51,848 nucleotides of DNA from JALHUB01 sp050010555 (lineage in GTDB: Bacteria; Chloroflexota; Dehalococcoidia; DSTF01; JALHUB01): contig JBEKKV010000007.1 in the NCBI GenBank assembly GCA_050010555.1, positions 1-51,848 on the forward strand, in the 5' to 3' direction. The notes under the pieces are model-generated. The model was not told the origin of the DNA. It ran no database searches and was given only the letters and a program-made list of their open reading frames with translations. The translations under genes and the position numbers were made by a program. Every line of letters begins with the position of its first letter. Within the stretch, counting starts at the first letter, position 1. Below, piece after piece: positions 1 to 9,142 of the stretch.

Positions 1-316
1 CGCTCTGCAACGGTCTCTGGTGGACCAGAGGGCAATCGGTCTATCGCACTCCGGATCGGGAGGCATGCCTCCCGATCCCCACAAAGAATACAACGACCGT
101 AAAGATACAAGGGCGAAGCCCTTTGCCGGGGCTGCAGGGGTGTCCCCTGCCTTCCGAAAAACCCATCTAGGGCGGGTCGGTGGGAAAGACGACGCGGATG
201 TTTCCAGAGGACATCCCACGTCATCTACGCGTTCGACGCCCACGTCATTCGAGCATCGCTCGATGAGCGTGCGGGGACGGGAAGGTGCGGGATTCATCCC
301 GCAGAAGTGTGCAAAG
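1..316. other. Palindrome-rich intergenic region without a gene
   Basis: I see no credible coding sequence here; the open frames have no ribosome site and no recognisable product. The stretch is dense in short inverted repeats: CTCTGGT/ACCAGAG at 15-30, a perfect palindrome with 13-bp arms at 53-78, AAGGGC/GCCCTT at 109-123, GCAGGGG/CCCCTGC at 134-150 and TGCGGGAT/ATCCCGCA at 286-303. A direct repeat CCCACGTCAT occurs at 216-225 and 239-248. The hairpins resemble the REP-like family seen elsewhere in the window. The end of the gene to the left is not visible. Confidence 0.6.
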
Positions 317-345
317 TTGCTCCCGCGATCACCCAATGCTATGAT
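317..345 (+). promoter_or_regulatory. Putative sigma-70-type promoter of ftsY
   Basis: TTGCTC (317-322) and TATGAT (340-345) are separated by 17 bp, which places transcription start near 352. The AAAGGAG ribosome site and the TTG start codon of ftsY follow directly. An ATG at 307 lies upstream of this promoter and so is unlikely to be the start. Confidence 0.6.
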
Positions 346-384
346 CTTCCCAACGTCGCGTCAGCGAAAGGAGATTGGCTGTCC

Positions 385-1347
385 TTGCGTCTATTCCGAA
401 AACAAAAAGGCGAAGAGGAAGACGCCGGGAAGACCGAACAGGCCCTAGAACGGACTCGCAGAACCTGGTTCAGCCATCTCACCTCCCTCTTCGAACGATC
501 CCGCATCGATGACTCCCTCTGGGAAGAGCTCGAGGAGCTCCTTATAGGCGCTGACGCCGGCGTCGCGACCGCCCAGAAGATCCTCGAAGACGTTCAGCAA
601 CGCGTCGACAAGGAAGGGCTGAAGGACCCGGCTCAGGTCCGCGACGCTCTGAAAGACGAGCTCGTCGCCATTCTCAAGACCGCCCAGCCCAGGGGCGCCC
701 TCTGGCACAACGGCGGCCACCCGCAGCCGACGCCCAAGCCCGCCGTCATCCTCGTCGTCGGCGTCAACGGCACCGGCAAGACCACCAGCATCGGCAAGCT
801 CGCCTACGCCCTCCGACAGGAAGGCCGCCAGGTGACCATCGCCGCCGCCGATACCTTCCGCGCCGCCGCCATCGAGCAGATGCGCGAATGGGGCGACCGC
901 GTGGGCGCCGAAGTCATCGCTCACAAGCAGGGCGCGGACCCGGGCGCCGTCGTCTTCGATGCCCTGTCCGCCGCCGAGAGCCGCGGCGCCGACGTCGTCA
1001 TCGTCGATACCGCCGGCCGCCTCCACACCAAGTTCAACCTGATGGAGGAGTTGCGAAAGATCCTCCGCGTCATCCAGCGCAAGGACGCCAGCGCCCCCCA
1101 TGAGGTGCTGCTCGTCCTCGACGCGACCACCGGTCAGAACGCTCTCACCCAGGCCAAGGCCTTTGCCGAGGCAGTAGACGTCACCGCCATCTGCCTCGCG
1201 AAGCTAGACGGCACGTCGAAGGGCGGCATGGTATTCGCTATCTCCGACCAGCTCGGCGTTCCCGTTCGCTTCATCGGCAGCGGCGAGGGCCCGGAAGACC
1301 TGGGAGAGTTTTCCCCTGAGGAGTTCGTTGAAGCGCTATTTGAGTAG
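385..1347 (+). CDS. ftsY: Signal recognition particle receptor FtsY
   Basis: FtsY is the membrane-associated GTPase that docks ribosome-SRP complexes at the Sec translocon for co-translational insertion of membrane proteins. The 320-residue protein has a short charged N-terminus, a helical N domain (about residues 25-110) and the NG GTPase domain. The P-loop GVNGTGKTT is at about 126-134, DTFRA at about 156-160, DTAGR at about 208-212 and the guanine-specificity segment KLDGTSKGG at about 273-281. The usual TKLDG reads AKLDG here, a mild variant. I chose the TTG start because AAAGGAG lies 11 nt upstream and a promoter ends at 345. It lacks the long acidic A domain of proteobacterial FtsY, as is common in other phyla. 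Identification is firm; the exact start is less so. Confidence 0.95.
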   Translation: MRLFRKQKGEEEDAGKTEQALERTRRTWFSHLTSLFERSRIDDSLWEELEELLIGADAGVATAQKILEDVQQRVDKEGLKDPAQVRDALKDELVAILKTAQPRGALWHNGGHPQPTPKPAVILVVGVNGTGKTTSIGKLAYALRQEGRQVTIAAADTFRAAAIEQMREWGDRVGAEVIAHKQGADPGAVVFDALSAAESRGADVVIVDTAGRLHTKFNLMEELRKILRVIQRKDASAPHEVLLVLDATTGQNALTQAKAFAEAVDVTAICLAKLDGTSKGGMVFAISDQLGVPVRFIGSGEGPEDLGEFSPEEFVEALFE

Positions 1348-1433
1348 CGGAAACGGCTCCATTTTCCCCTCAAGGACGAGGCCCGTAGGGAGTCACGCGC
1401 GCGTTCGCGGCAGCGACGCGAAGGGGTCACGAC

Positions 1434-3830
1434 ATGCCTGACACGCTGTTCTGGTGGCTGGCCGTCGAGGTGATGGGCCTGGTGGGCTTCCCTCTCGTCT
1501 ACGCCCTCTTCCCGCGCTTCCCTGACCGCGGCTACGCCTTCGCCAAGCCCTTCGGGCTGCTCGCCGTCGGCTTCGTCTTCTGGATACTCGGTTCCGCCTG
1601 GGTCCTGACGAACAACGTCGGCGGAATCGTCTGGGTCATCCTGATGGTCGGCGTGGCCTCAGGCTACTTCGCCTGGCGCCGTCGCGACGAGATGCTCACC
1701 TTCCTTCGCGAGAAGTGGTCTCTCCTCCTTGTCATCGAAGGCCTCTTCCTCGTAGCTTTCATAGTCGCCGTGTATCTACGCTCCTTTTCGCCCGACATCA
1801 GCGGCACCGAGAAGCCGATGGACTTCGCCTTCCTCAACGCCTCGACCATCACCCAGCACTTCGCTCCCAACGACCCCTGGCTCTCCGGCTACACCATCAG
1901 TTATTACTACGGCGGCTACTTCCTCGTCGCCATGACCGGCAAGCTCGCGGGCGTCGCCCCCGGCGTCGGCTATAACCTTGGCCTGGCGATGATCGCCGCC
2001 CTCGCCGTCGTCGGCGCCTTCGGCCTCGTCTACAACCTGGTCAGCCTTCACGAGGGGGCCGTAGCGAAGCGGGCGAAGATTCTCGCCTGGCCACTTGTTT
2101 TCGGGCTCGTCGCCGCCTTCCTCCTGACCGTCGTCTCTAACCTGGAGGGACTGCTCGAATTCCTTGCGGCCCACGGCGTGGGCGGCGCGGGCTTCTGGAA
2201 CTGGATCGACATCAAGGGGCTCACCAGCGTCGGCAATACCACCAACACCTGGTATCCCACGTCGAACTGGTGGTGGTGGAAAGCCGCCCGCGTCATGTCA
2301 CCGACGGCGCCGGAGACGATCACGGAGTTCCCCTTCTTCAGCTTCCTCCTTGGCGACCTGCACCCGCACGTTATGGCGATACCGTTCGACCTGATCGGTA
2401 TCGGCGCCGCCGTTCGCCTGCTCCAGGAGGATGAGACGCTCGACCTCTCGTTCTGGACGCGACACCAGATGGTTCTGGTAGCGCTGGCCGTGCTAGTCGG
2501 CGGGCTGTCCTTCCTCAACACCTGGGACCTGCCGACCTTCTTCTTCCTGCTGCTGGTCGCCGCCTTCCTGCGCAACTATCTCGCGTTGAAGCGGTGGGAC
2601 TGGAAGCTGCTGAAGCAAACGCTCGGGTTTGCCGTGCCGCTGGGGATCGCCTCCGTCGTTGCTTACGTCCCCTATCACAAGCTGTTCATCCCGGCCTTCG
2701 GCTTCGCCAGCCAGGCAAACGGCATCGCGCCCGTCGAAGGCAACGGCACCATGCCATTCCACGCCTTCATCTTCTGGGGCCCGTTCGCCGTGCTGATGCT
2801 TCCCTTTGCCGCCCAGCGGCTCGTCGCTTCTCTGAAAGAGCGCCGCTGGCAGCGAAACGAATGGCTGGCCGCCGTTCCCGGGCTCGCCGTCGTTGGGTTC
2901 TGGTTCCTGTGGGTTCTGGCCCGCGGCCACCTGGGCAGCGCCGTCCCCGCGAGGGGCAGCGCCTGGCTGACCGCCGCGATTCTCGTCGTCCTCCTGACGC
3001 TGCTCGTTGCCACGCTCCGTCGCGAGGTCGAGGCCTTAGCCGCCGGCAAGAGCTCGCTGCCGATCGTTGTGGCTCTTTTGGCCGGGTCCCTGGCCGCTCT
3101 GCTGGTCCTCGGCGCCGAGTTCTACTTCATCCGCGACGTCTTCAACGACCGTATGAACACCGTGTTCAAGCTCTACTACCAGGCCTGGATGTTCTTGGCC
3201 ATCGGCGGCGGCTTCGCCCTCTACTACATGGTCCGCCACTGGCTGCCGACGAAGACGGTCTCCGGCGGCTGGCGCTACACCTGGGCGGGCGTTGCAATCG
3301 TAATCCTGGCGGCTGCCCTCGCCTACCCCGTCGGCGCCACCTACGCCCGGACCGACAACTTCGGCGCCAAGCAGAACCTCGACGGTCTCGCTTTCGCCAA
3401 GCAGGATTCCCAGGGCGATTGGCCCCTGGCGCAGTGGCTCCTCCAGAACGCCAAGCCGGACAGCGTGATCGTGGAGATGGTTGGCAACCAGACCATCGGC
3501 TACGAGTGGGGCACGACTGGCCGCATCTCCTCCTGGACCGGCCTCTCGACTATCTTCGCCTGGCCTGGCCACGAGCAGCAGTGGCGCGGGTGGCACGGCG
3601 GCAGCAATGATCTTTCCGCGGCCCGCATGGGCGATGTCGACACGCTCTACAAGACGGAAGATACGAACCAGGTCAAGCAGATCGTCGCCAAGTACGGTAT
3701 CAATTACATCATCGTGGGTTCCCTCGAGCGACAGGCCTACTCGTCGGCCGCGCTCGAAAAGTTCGATAGCATATATCCGGTAGCCTTCAAGTCCGGCGAC
3801 AACGTGATCTACACGACTGGAGGAAAGTAG
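1434..3830 (+). CDS. Chlor_Arch_YYY polytopic membrane protein (DUF2298/TIGR03662-like)
   Basis: This 798-residue protein is strongly hydrophobic, with many membrane helices along its length. The diagnostic tyrosine run SYYYGGYF is at about residue 156. That motif and the length of 700-900 residues match the TIGR03662/DUF2298 family, known from Chloroflexi and some archaea. Biochemical function is not established; the fold class suggests a lipid-linked-sugar glycosyltransferase-like protein (inference). A soluble C-terminal tail of roughly 150 residues follows the last helices. The ATG has AAGGGG about 8 nt upstream. The next gene is a TIGR03663 member, the known genomic partner of this family, so the two probably act together. 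Confidence 0.88.
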   Translation: MPDTLFWWLAVEVMGLVGFPLVYALFPRFPDRGYAFAKPFGLLAVGFVFWILGSAWVLTNNVGGIVWVILMVGVASGYFAWRRRDEMLTFLREKWSLLLVIEGLFLVAFIVAVYLRSFSPDISGTEKPMDFAFLNASTITQHFAPNDPWLSGYTISYYYGGYFLVAMTGKLAGVAPGVGYNLGLAMIAALAVVGAFGLVYNLVSLHEGAVAKRAKILAWPLVFGLVAAFLLTVVSNLEGLLEFLAAHGVGGAGFWNWIDIKGLTSVGNTTNTWYPTSNWWWWKAARVMSPTAPETITEFPFFSFLLGDLHPHVMAIPFDLIGIGAAVRLLQEDETLDLSFWTRHQMVLVALAVLVGGLSFLNTWDLPTFFFLLLVAAFLRNYLALKRWDWKLLKQTLGFAVPLGIASVVAYVPYHKLFIPAFGFASQANGIAPVEGNGTMPFHAFIFWGPFAVLMLPFAAQRLVASLKERRWQRNEWLAAVPGLAVVGFWFLWVLARGHLGSAVPARGSAWLTAAILVVLLTLLVATLRREVEALAAGKSSLPIVVALLAGSLAALLVLGAEFYFIRDVFNDRMNTVFKLYYQAWMFLAIGGGFALYYMVRHWLPTKTVSGGWRYTWAGVAIVILAAALAYPVGATYARTDNFGAKQNLDGLAFAKQDSQGDWPLAQWLLQNAKPDSVIVEMVGNQTIGYEWGTTGRISSWTGLSTIFAWPGHEQQWRGWHGGSNDLSAARMGDVDTLYKTEDTNQVKQIVAKYGINYIIVGSLERQAYSSAALEKFDSIYPVAFKSGDNVIYTTGGK

Positions 3831-3873
3831 GAGCGAGAGTGGACGCCGGGGTGCAGTAAGCCAGCCGTCCCCG

Positions 3874-3892
3874 TATACTACTTATTGAGGAG
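3874..3892 (+). promoter_or_regulatory. -10-like TATACT and ribosome site before the TIGR03663-NHL gene
   Basis: TATACT at 3874-3879 is a good -10 hexamer, but I see no convincing -35. TTGAGGAG at 3885-3892 is the ribosome site for the ATG at 3906, at rather long spacing. This could be an internal promoter within the two-gene unit. Confidence 0.3.
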
Positions 3893-3905
3893 TTCATAGG
3901 CGCTC

Positions 3906-6900
3906 ATGGCCGTATCTGACGAACCCGTATCTGACGAACCGAAAAAACCCGCCGCCTCTGTCAAAGTCTCCTCCGCGCAGGCGTTTGCCTGGCTAAAGTC
4001 GAACTGGCCCCGCTACTGGGAGATCGCCCTCTTCGCCGCGATAGTCGCCATCGCCGCCGGACTCCGCCTGTGGGACCTCGGCTCGCGCGCCATCTCCCAC
4101 GACGAGAGCCTTCACGCCACCTATAGCTGGTATCTCTACAACGGGCAGGGGTACACGCATGACCCCATGATGCACGGACCATTCAAGTTCTTCGGCGTCG
4201 CTTTCATCTGGAAAGTGCTCGCCTTCATCAGTGCGGCTCCGTTGCTAAGCAACTGGGTACACTGGGGTCCCAGCGATTACACTGTGCGCCTCCTTCCCGC
4301 CATTTTCGGAACGGGGCTTGTAGCGCTTCCGTTCTTCTTCAGGAGCTACATCGGGCGCGTCGGCGCCTTCTTCGCCGCGCTGCTCCTTGCCTTCTCACCC
4401 ATCCTCCTCTTCTTCAGCCGCTACATCCGCGACGATGTCCTAATCGCCTTCTTTACGCTGGCCCTCGTGATCTGCATGTGGCGGTATCTCTCGGAACGCC
4501 GAACCTGGTTCCTTTTCCTGATCGCCGGTCTGCTTGCGCTCAGCTTCGTAACGATGGAGGCTGCTTTCCTGATATCGGGCCTCCTCCTGCTCTACCTCGA
4601 CATGCTCGTCGCCTGGGAGATGCATTTGTCGATCAGAGAGCACATGGAGGCGGCCGGCGCCCCGATCCCGCCGCCTCCTGACGACAAGTCGGCCAAGTCG
4701 CGTCGCCAGAGGCGGGGAGAGAGCCAGCCTGTCGCTGTCACCAGGCAGGAAGCGAGTCCATTCCGCTGGGCGGCCTTGTTTATCGTGCTCATCCCCTTTG
4801 CCTGGCTCATCGCTGCCGCCTGGCCGTTTATCGGCAAGTGGCGTGCTCGCTGGGGCCTCGAAAAGCTTCCGCTTTCCGCCGACCTTCTGCTGGTCATGGG
4901 AACGCTCGCGGGAGTGCAGTTCGCCGCCGGCGTCCAGCTAATCCCATTTATCGGCGGCACGAAAACCTACTACAAAGACCCGGGCGCCAACGAAGAGACG
5001 ATAATGAAGCTCTCCGTCTTCTCCTTCCTCTTCATCGCGACTTACATCGGCCTTCTCTGGAAGCCGCGCACCTGGCTTATCTGCGCCGGGATCTTCTACG
5101 CCATCTTTGTGCTCTTCTACACGTCGTTCTTCACGAACTTGGGCGGCTTCTGGTCAGGCGCGTGGGGGTCGCTGGATTACTGGTTGCAACAGCAGGGCGT
5201 ACAGCGCGGCAGTCAACCCGTCTACTACCCGCTGATGGTGCTGACGATGTACGAGTTTCTGCCATTGGCGATCGCGACGATCGGCGGCCTGTGGCTTCTC
5301 ATGCATCGACGCTTTCTCGCCTCATTGGCGGCGGTGCTGTCCGGTTTCCTGATCGTCCTTGCCTATTTCACTTTCCACGCGTCCTTGCCGGGCATGGTGC
5401 CCGTACTTGTCGTGCTGGGCATCATCCTTTTCCTTCTTAAACAGGATCTTTTCACGTCCTTCCTTATCTTCTGGTCCGTCGGCTCGCTCATCGAGATTAT
5501 GACGGCGGGCGAGAAGATGCCGCAGCACTCGATCTATGTCGTGGTGCCTATGGCTATCCTGGCCGCCAAGTTCATGAATACGTTCTTCGACCGCTTCCGC
5601 ATCAAGTTGCCCTTCGACTGGCGCAGTCCGGAGGCGCTGGTGCTTATGGCGGGCGTCTGCGGTTTCCTTTCGATGGTCATCCTCTGGGCCACGGCGTTCT
5701 CGGGGTTTGGCGCAGTAGTCGCCTTGCTGTTCGGCTTGGTTGCCGCCGTTCTCATCGGCCGCGCCGTTATGGTTCGCGGACCGCTTCTCGGCGGCCAGGC
5801 TGCGGTCGCCCTCCTGGTGCCGGCGCTGTTCATCTTCACCGTGCGCGACGCATTCCGCGCGAACTTCCAGATCGGCGACTGGCCGCGGGAGATTCTCTCT
5901 TATGCTGATATATCGCCCACCCTGCCAGGTGTTCGCGACCAGGCCGTCGCCCTTGGTCAGCAGAGCGGTCTCGGCAATAACTACCCCGTCGTCATCGATA
6001 ATGAGATCGCCTGGCCGATGGTCTGGTACCTCCGCAACTTCACCAAAGTCACCTGGGCGAGCTCGAGCATGAGCCCGCCGGTGGCCGGTAGCCTCGTCTT
6101 GATCGGTATGGACCATCAGAGTTGGATGGAGCCGTACCTCGACGAGTACCAGGATCCTATCCCCGTCCGTCACCTGTGGTGGTTCGGCGATGGTCCTCAG
6201 TACTACGACGGGTTAACCTCAGGCGGATTCATTAAGGATCTCGTTGACCCGAGCGTCTGGAACGTTTGGCGCAACTACTTCGTGTGGCGTCAGGCGCCTT
6301 GGGCGCCGCCGCCCGACGACTCTTTGCTCTACCTTCCGAAGGCGGCCAACATCGCAACCAGCGCCAGCAAGCCGGTGCCGGCCGTGACCATACCTACGGT
6401 CACCGTTCCGCCCGCAAGCCAGCTCGTGATCGGTAGCTCGGGCTCCGCCAATGGCCAGCTCAACGAGCCGACCGATGTCAGCGTCGATCAGGCGGGCAAC
6501 GTCTACGTCTCCGATGGCAAGAACAACCGCATCGAGGTCTTCGACAAGAACGGGAAGTTCCTTCGCGCCTTCCAGCCCAGCGGGGACGCCGCCCTCAACG
6601 AGCCGTGGGGCGTCGCCGTCGCGCCTGACGGCAGCATCTACGTGTCCGATACCTGGAACAAGAACGTAGGCGGTGGAATCGGCCAGGTAATAAAGTACGA
6701 CGCCAACTTCAACCTGATCTGGAAATCCGACCCATCTGCCGCCCTCTATGGCCCGCGTGACCTGCTTATCCTTTCCAGCGGCAACGTTCTCGTCGCCGAT
6801 ACTGGCAACAAGCGTATCGTTCAGCTCAACGGCGCTGACGGCACCGTTGTCGGCGCCTTCGGCAGCGAGGGGAGCGGTCCAGGCCAATTCAATGAGCCGG

Positions 6901-7277
6901 TCGGCCTGGCCCTGGGCCCCAACGGCAACATCTACGTCGCCGACACGTGGAACGGCCGCGTCCAAGTCTTCGACCCCACCTTCAAGTACGTGACCGAGAT
7001 GAAGGTCAAGGGCTGGGGTAGCCAGGAAGTGACGGCCAAGCCCTACCTCGTGGTGCTGCCCGATGGCCGTGTCATCCTGAGCAACCCCGCGAACGGCCGC
7101 ATCGAGCTTTACGCTGGGTTCGGAACGGCGACGGCCTCCTGGGATCTGCCGTCAACGCAGGGTGTGAGCGCCCGGCCCGTCGGGATGACGCTCGACGGAA
7201 ACGGCTCGCTATACGTCGCCGATTGCAATGGCAACGTAGTGTACCGGCTGCCGGTGAGCAGCCTCACGGGCCCGTAG
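3906..7277 (+). CDS. TIGR03663-family (Agl23-like) membrane protein fused to a C-terminal NHL beta-propeller
   Basis: This 1123-residue protein has an N-terminal half that resembles dolichyl-phosphate-mannose protein mannosyltransferases. It shows the invariant features reported for TIGR03663: an Asp-Glu pair (SHDES, about residues 60-64) and His-Gly-Pro (MMHGPF, about 86-91), followed by many membrane helices up to about residue 600. A non-membrane segment follows. From about residue 835 to the end are NHL-type repeats of the form G-x-(I/V)-Y-V-(A/S)-D-x-x-N-x-R-I, for example NIYVADTWNGRVQVF, predicted to form a beta-propeller outside the membrane. The propeller could bind glycan or protein. 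TIGR03662 and TIGR03663 genes are typical neighbours, as here. Function is inferred to be lipid-linked glycan transfer; substrate unknown. Confidence 0.88.
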   Translation: MAVSDEPVSDEPKKPAASVKVSSAQAFAWLKSNWPRYWEIALFAAIVAIAAGLRLWDLGSRAISHDESLHATYSWYLYNGQGYTHDPMMHGPFKFFGVAFIWKVLAFISAAPLLSNWVHWGPSDYTVRLLPAIFGTGLVALPFFFRSYIGRVGAFFAALLLAFSPILLFFSRYIRDDVLIAFFTLALVICMWRYLSERRTWFLFLIAGLLALSFVTMEAAFLISGLLLLYLDMLVAWEMHLSIREHMEAAGAPIPPPPDDKSAKSRRQRRGESQPVAVTRQEASPFRWAALFIVLIPFAWLIAAAWPFIGKWRARWGLEKLPLSADLLLVMGTLAGVQFAAGVQLIPFIGGTKTYYKDPGANEETIMKLSVFSFLFIATYIGLLWKPRTWLICAGIFYAIFVLFYTSFFTNLGGFWSGAWGSLDYWLQQQGVQRGSQPVYYPLMVLTMYEFLPLAIATIGGLWLLMHRRFLASLAAVLSGFLIVLAYFTFHASLPGMVPVLVVLGIILFLLKQDLFTSFLIFWSVGSLIEIMTAGEKMPQHSIYVVVPMAILAAKFMNTFFDRFRIKLPFDWRSPEALVLMAGVCGFLSMVILWATAFSGFGAVVALLFGLVAAVLIGRAVMVRGPLLGGQAAVALLVPALFIFTVRDAFRANFQIGDWPREILSYADISPTLPGVRDQAVALGQQSGLGNNYPVVIDNEIAWPMVWYLRNFTKVTWASSSMSPPVAGSLVLIGMDHQSWMEPYLDEYQDPIPVRHLWWFGDGPQYYDGLTSGGFIKDLVDPSVWNVWRNYFVWRQAPWAPPPDDSLLYLPKAANIATSASKPVPAVTIPTVTVPPASQLVIGSSGSANGQLNEPTDVSVDQAGNVYVSDGKNNRIEVFDKNGKFLRAFQPSGDAALNEPWGVAVAPDGSIYVSDTWNKNVGGGIGQVIKYDANFNLIWKSDPSAALYGPRDLLILSSGNVLVADTGNKRIVQLNGADGTVVGAFGSEGSGPGQFNEPVGLALGPNGNIYVADTWNGRVQVFDPTFKYVTEMKVKGWGSQEVTAKPYLVVLPDGRVILSNPANGRIELYAGFGTATASWDLPSTQGVSARPVGMTLDGNGSLYVADCNGNVVYRLPVSSLTGP

Positions 7278-7303
7278 CGACGTTCTTAGGATAGGAGCGT
7301 CTC

Positions 7304-7966
7304 TTGGAAGCGTTTCGCGAGATCGCGGATGCCCTGCTGTCTTTCGCTGATCATCACCTCTACGGCGCCCTCTTCGCGCTGCTCTTCGCCGAGGAGGCCG
7401 GCATACCGCTCCCCGCGCCCGGCGACACTGTAATCCTCCTGGCCGGCGCCCAGGTCGATCGCGGGCAGGCCAGCCTCTTCGTCGTGGTCCTCTTGGTCGT
7501 CGTGGCGACGCTTCTTGGCTCTTCTATCCTGTACTGGATCTCGCGACTGGGCGGCATGCCCGTCGTCCTGCGAGTCTGCCAGCTACTGCACATCCGGGAA
7601 GACCGCCTGGATAAGCCCGGCGCCTGGATCCGCCGCCACCGGGGCGTCGCCATCGTCTTCGGCCGCCTGACGCCGGGCCTGCGCACACTCACGACGATTG
7701 CCGCCGGCGTCTTCCAGGTCAGCTACCCCGCGTTCCTCGTCTACACGGCGATCTCTGCCACCATGTGGGCGCTGATCTACGTGCGTCTCGGCGCCTTCGT
7801 GCACGGCTCCTACCGCCACGTCGCCCACTACCTGTTCCGGCCCAGCGCGCTGGCGCTCATACTGCTCGCCTTCGTCATCGCCGCCGCTACCGTCGCCTTC
7901 CGACGCTGGCGCGCCGCCCGTGAGCGCGACCGACTCCTGGAAGAGACCGGCGCCCTCGCGCGTTGA
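7304..7966 (+). CDS. DedA-family membrane protein
   Basis: A 220-residue polytopic membrane protein of the DedA/VTT (SNARE-associated) family. The N-terminal segment FAEEAGIPLPAPGDTVIL is the family signature with the conserved Glu and Pro-Gly. The later stretch GRLTPGLRTLTTIAAGV is the conserved Arg-rich amphipathic segment. DedA proteins act in envelope lipid homeostasis, and some members help flip or transport phospholipids or undecaprenyl phosphate across the membrane. Translation starts at TTG with AGGAG 6 nt upstream. It lies 26 nt after the NHL fusion gene and probably belongs to the same unit, which suits a role in envelope lipid carriers. Confidence 0.9.
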   Translation: MEAFREIADALLSFADHHLYGALFALLFAEEAGIPLPAPGDTVILLAGAQVDRGQASLFVVVLLVVVATLLGSSILYWISRLGGMPVVLRVCQLLHIREDRLDKPGAWIRRHRGVAIVFGRLTPGLRTLTTIAAGVFQVSYPAFLVYTAISATMWALIYVRLGAFVHGSYRHVAHYLFRPSALALILLAFVIAAATVAFRRWRAARERDRLLEETGALAR

Positions 7967-7992
7967 CCCTCGATTTCGCCCGCGCCTATAAT
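7963..7992 (+). promoter_or_regulatory. Strong sigma-70-type promoter
   Basis: TTGACC (7963-7968), an 18-bp spacer and a perfect TATAAT (7987-7992) lie across the end of the DedA gene and the intergenic gap. Transcription would start near 7999 and read into the flippase-like gene and the oxidoreductase. Confidence 0.75.
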
Positions 7993-8068
7993 GTGTCAGG
8001 TAGCGCGTCCGATCCTGATAGTAGACCCGTCATACAGAGGACCGACGCTCTGAAACCGAGGCTCTTAA

Positions 8069-9142
8069 TTGCTGCGTAGTCGACGCGTTTGGCTCGGGAT
8101 GGTCCTGAGCCTCGTTTTTCTGGCCTTCTTCATCTATCGCTCCCGCAGCGACCTGGGCGAGATACCCGACGCGTTCGCCCACGCCAACTACTGGTGGGTT
8201 GCCGCGTCGATACCCGTTTACTTCGCCGGCGCCTGGTTCCGCGCCTGGCGCTGGAAGTATCTGATGCGCCCCCTCGGTGAGCTGCGAGTCACCGCGCTCT
8301 ACCCCATCGTCATCATCGGATTCATGGCGAACAACCTCATTCCCGCCCGCGCCGGCGAGCTCGTCCGCGCCTACATCGTCGGCGAGCGTCATCAAGTGAG
8401 CAAGATGGCCGCCCTCGGCACCATCGCCGTCGACCGCGTCTTCGACGGCATTACGCTGTTGCCGTTCCTGCTCATCGTCGTCGCCGTGTCCGGCGCGAAT
8501 TTTGGTTTGACCGCGTTTCATTTCAATGTGGACCTTCGCGGCATTGCGATCTTCATGGCGCTCCTCTTCGGTCTCGGCCTGGCCTTGCTTGTCGTCCTCG
8601 CCCTCTCCGAAGAGCTCAGTCGTCAGTTCGTCGCGCTGGTGCTGCGGTTCGTTCCGGCGCGATTCAAGCCTCAGGCGCGAACGCTGACGGAATCGTTTCT
8701 GACCGGCCTTCACTCCTTCCGCAGCCCAACCGACATCTTCCTGGCCTCGGCAACCTCCGTTGTCTCCTGGCTGCTCGAGGCGACGATGTACTATATGGTA
8801 GGCCTCGCCTTTGGCCTCCACCTTGGCTTCGACGTATACCTCCTGATCTGCGCGGGCGCCAACCTACTCATCGCGGTCGTCGCGACGCAAGGAGGGGTTG
8901 GTCCATTTGAATTCCTGGCACAGCAAACGGCCATCTACTTCGGCGTCGACGCCGGCCTCGCAACCGCCTACGCCGTCGCCCTGCACGCCCTCGTGTTGCT
9001 GCCCGTCATCGGCGTCGGCCTCTACGCGCTGTGGGCCATCAACCTGTCGCTGGGCGAGGTCCTCAGCGGCCGGGGCGCGACTCCAGCGACGGAGCCGGCT
9101 TCCGTGCAGCCCTCCCTTCGCGACGACAGGGAGGCGCCGTGA
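8069..9142 (+). CDS. UPF0104 / lysylphosphatidylglycerol-synthase-like flippase-domain protein
   Basis: This 357-residue integral membrane protein matches the TIGR00374/UPF0104 family (lysylphosphatidylglycerol synthase transmembrane region). It has about eight helices, the segment WRWKYLMRP near residue 60, NNLIPARAGELVRAY near residue 90, and a C-terminal TQGGVGPFEF loop typical of the family. Family members often sit near glycosyltransferases and are thought to move lipids or lipid-linked sugars; the precise substrate here is unknown. TTG at 8069 is chosen as start, with an in-frame ATG at 8099 as the alternative. The stop codon overlaps the GTG start of the next gene by 4 nt, which implies translational coupling. 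Confidence 0.85.
   Translation: MLRSRRVWLGMVLSLVFLAFFIYRSRSDLGEIPDAFAHANYWWVAASIPVYFAGAWFRAWRWKYLMRPLGELRVTALYPIVIIGFMANNLIPARAGELVRAYIVGERHQVSKMAALGTIAVDRVFDGITLLPFLLIVVAVSGANFGLTAFHFNVDLRGIAIFMALLFGLGLALLVVLALSEELSRQFVALVLRFVPARFKPQARTLTESFLTGLHSFRSPTDIFLASATSVVSWLLEATMYYMVGLAFGLHLGFDVYLLICAGANLLIAVVATQGGVGPFEFLAQQTAIYFGVDAGLATAYAVALHALVLLPVIGVGLYALWAINLSLGEVLSGRGATPATEPASVQPSLRDDREAP

Noticed and set aside
20..448. 142-codon open frame at the left edge overlapping ftsY
   Set aside because: No ribosome site, no family resemblance, rich in palindromic DNA, and it overlaps the ftsY promoter and start in another frame.
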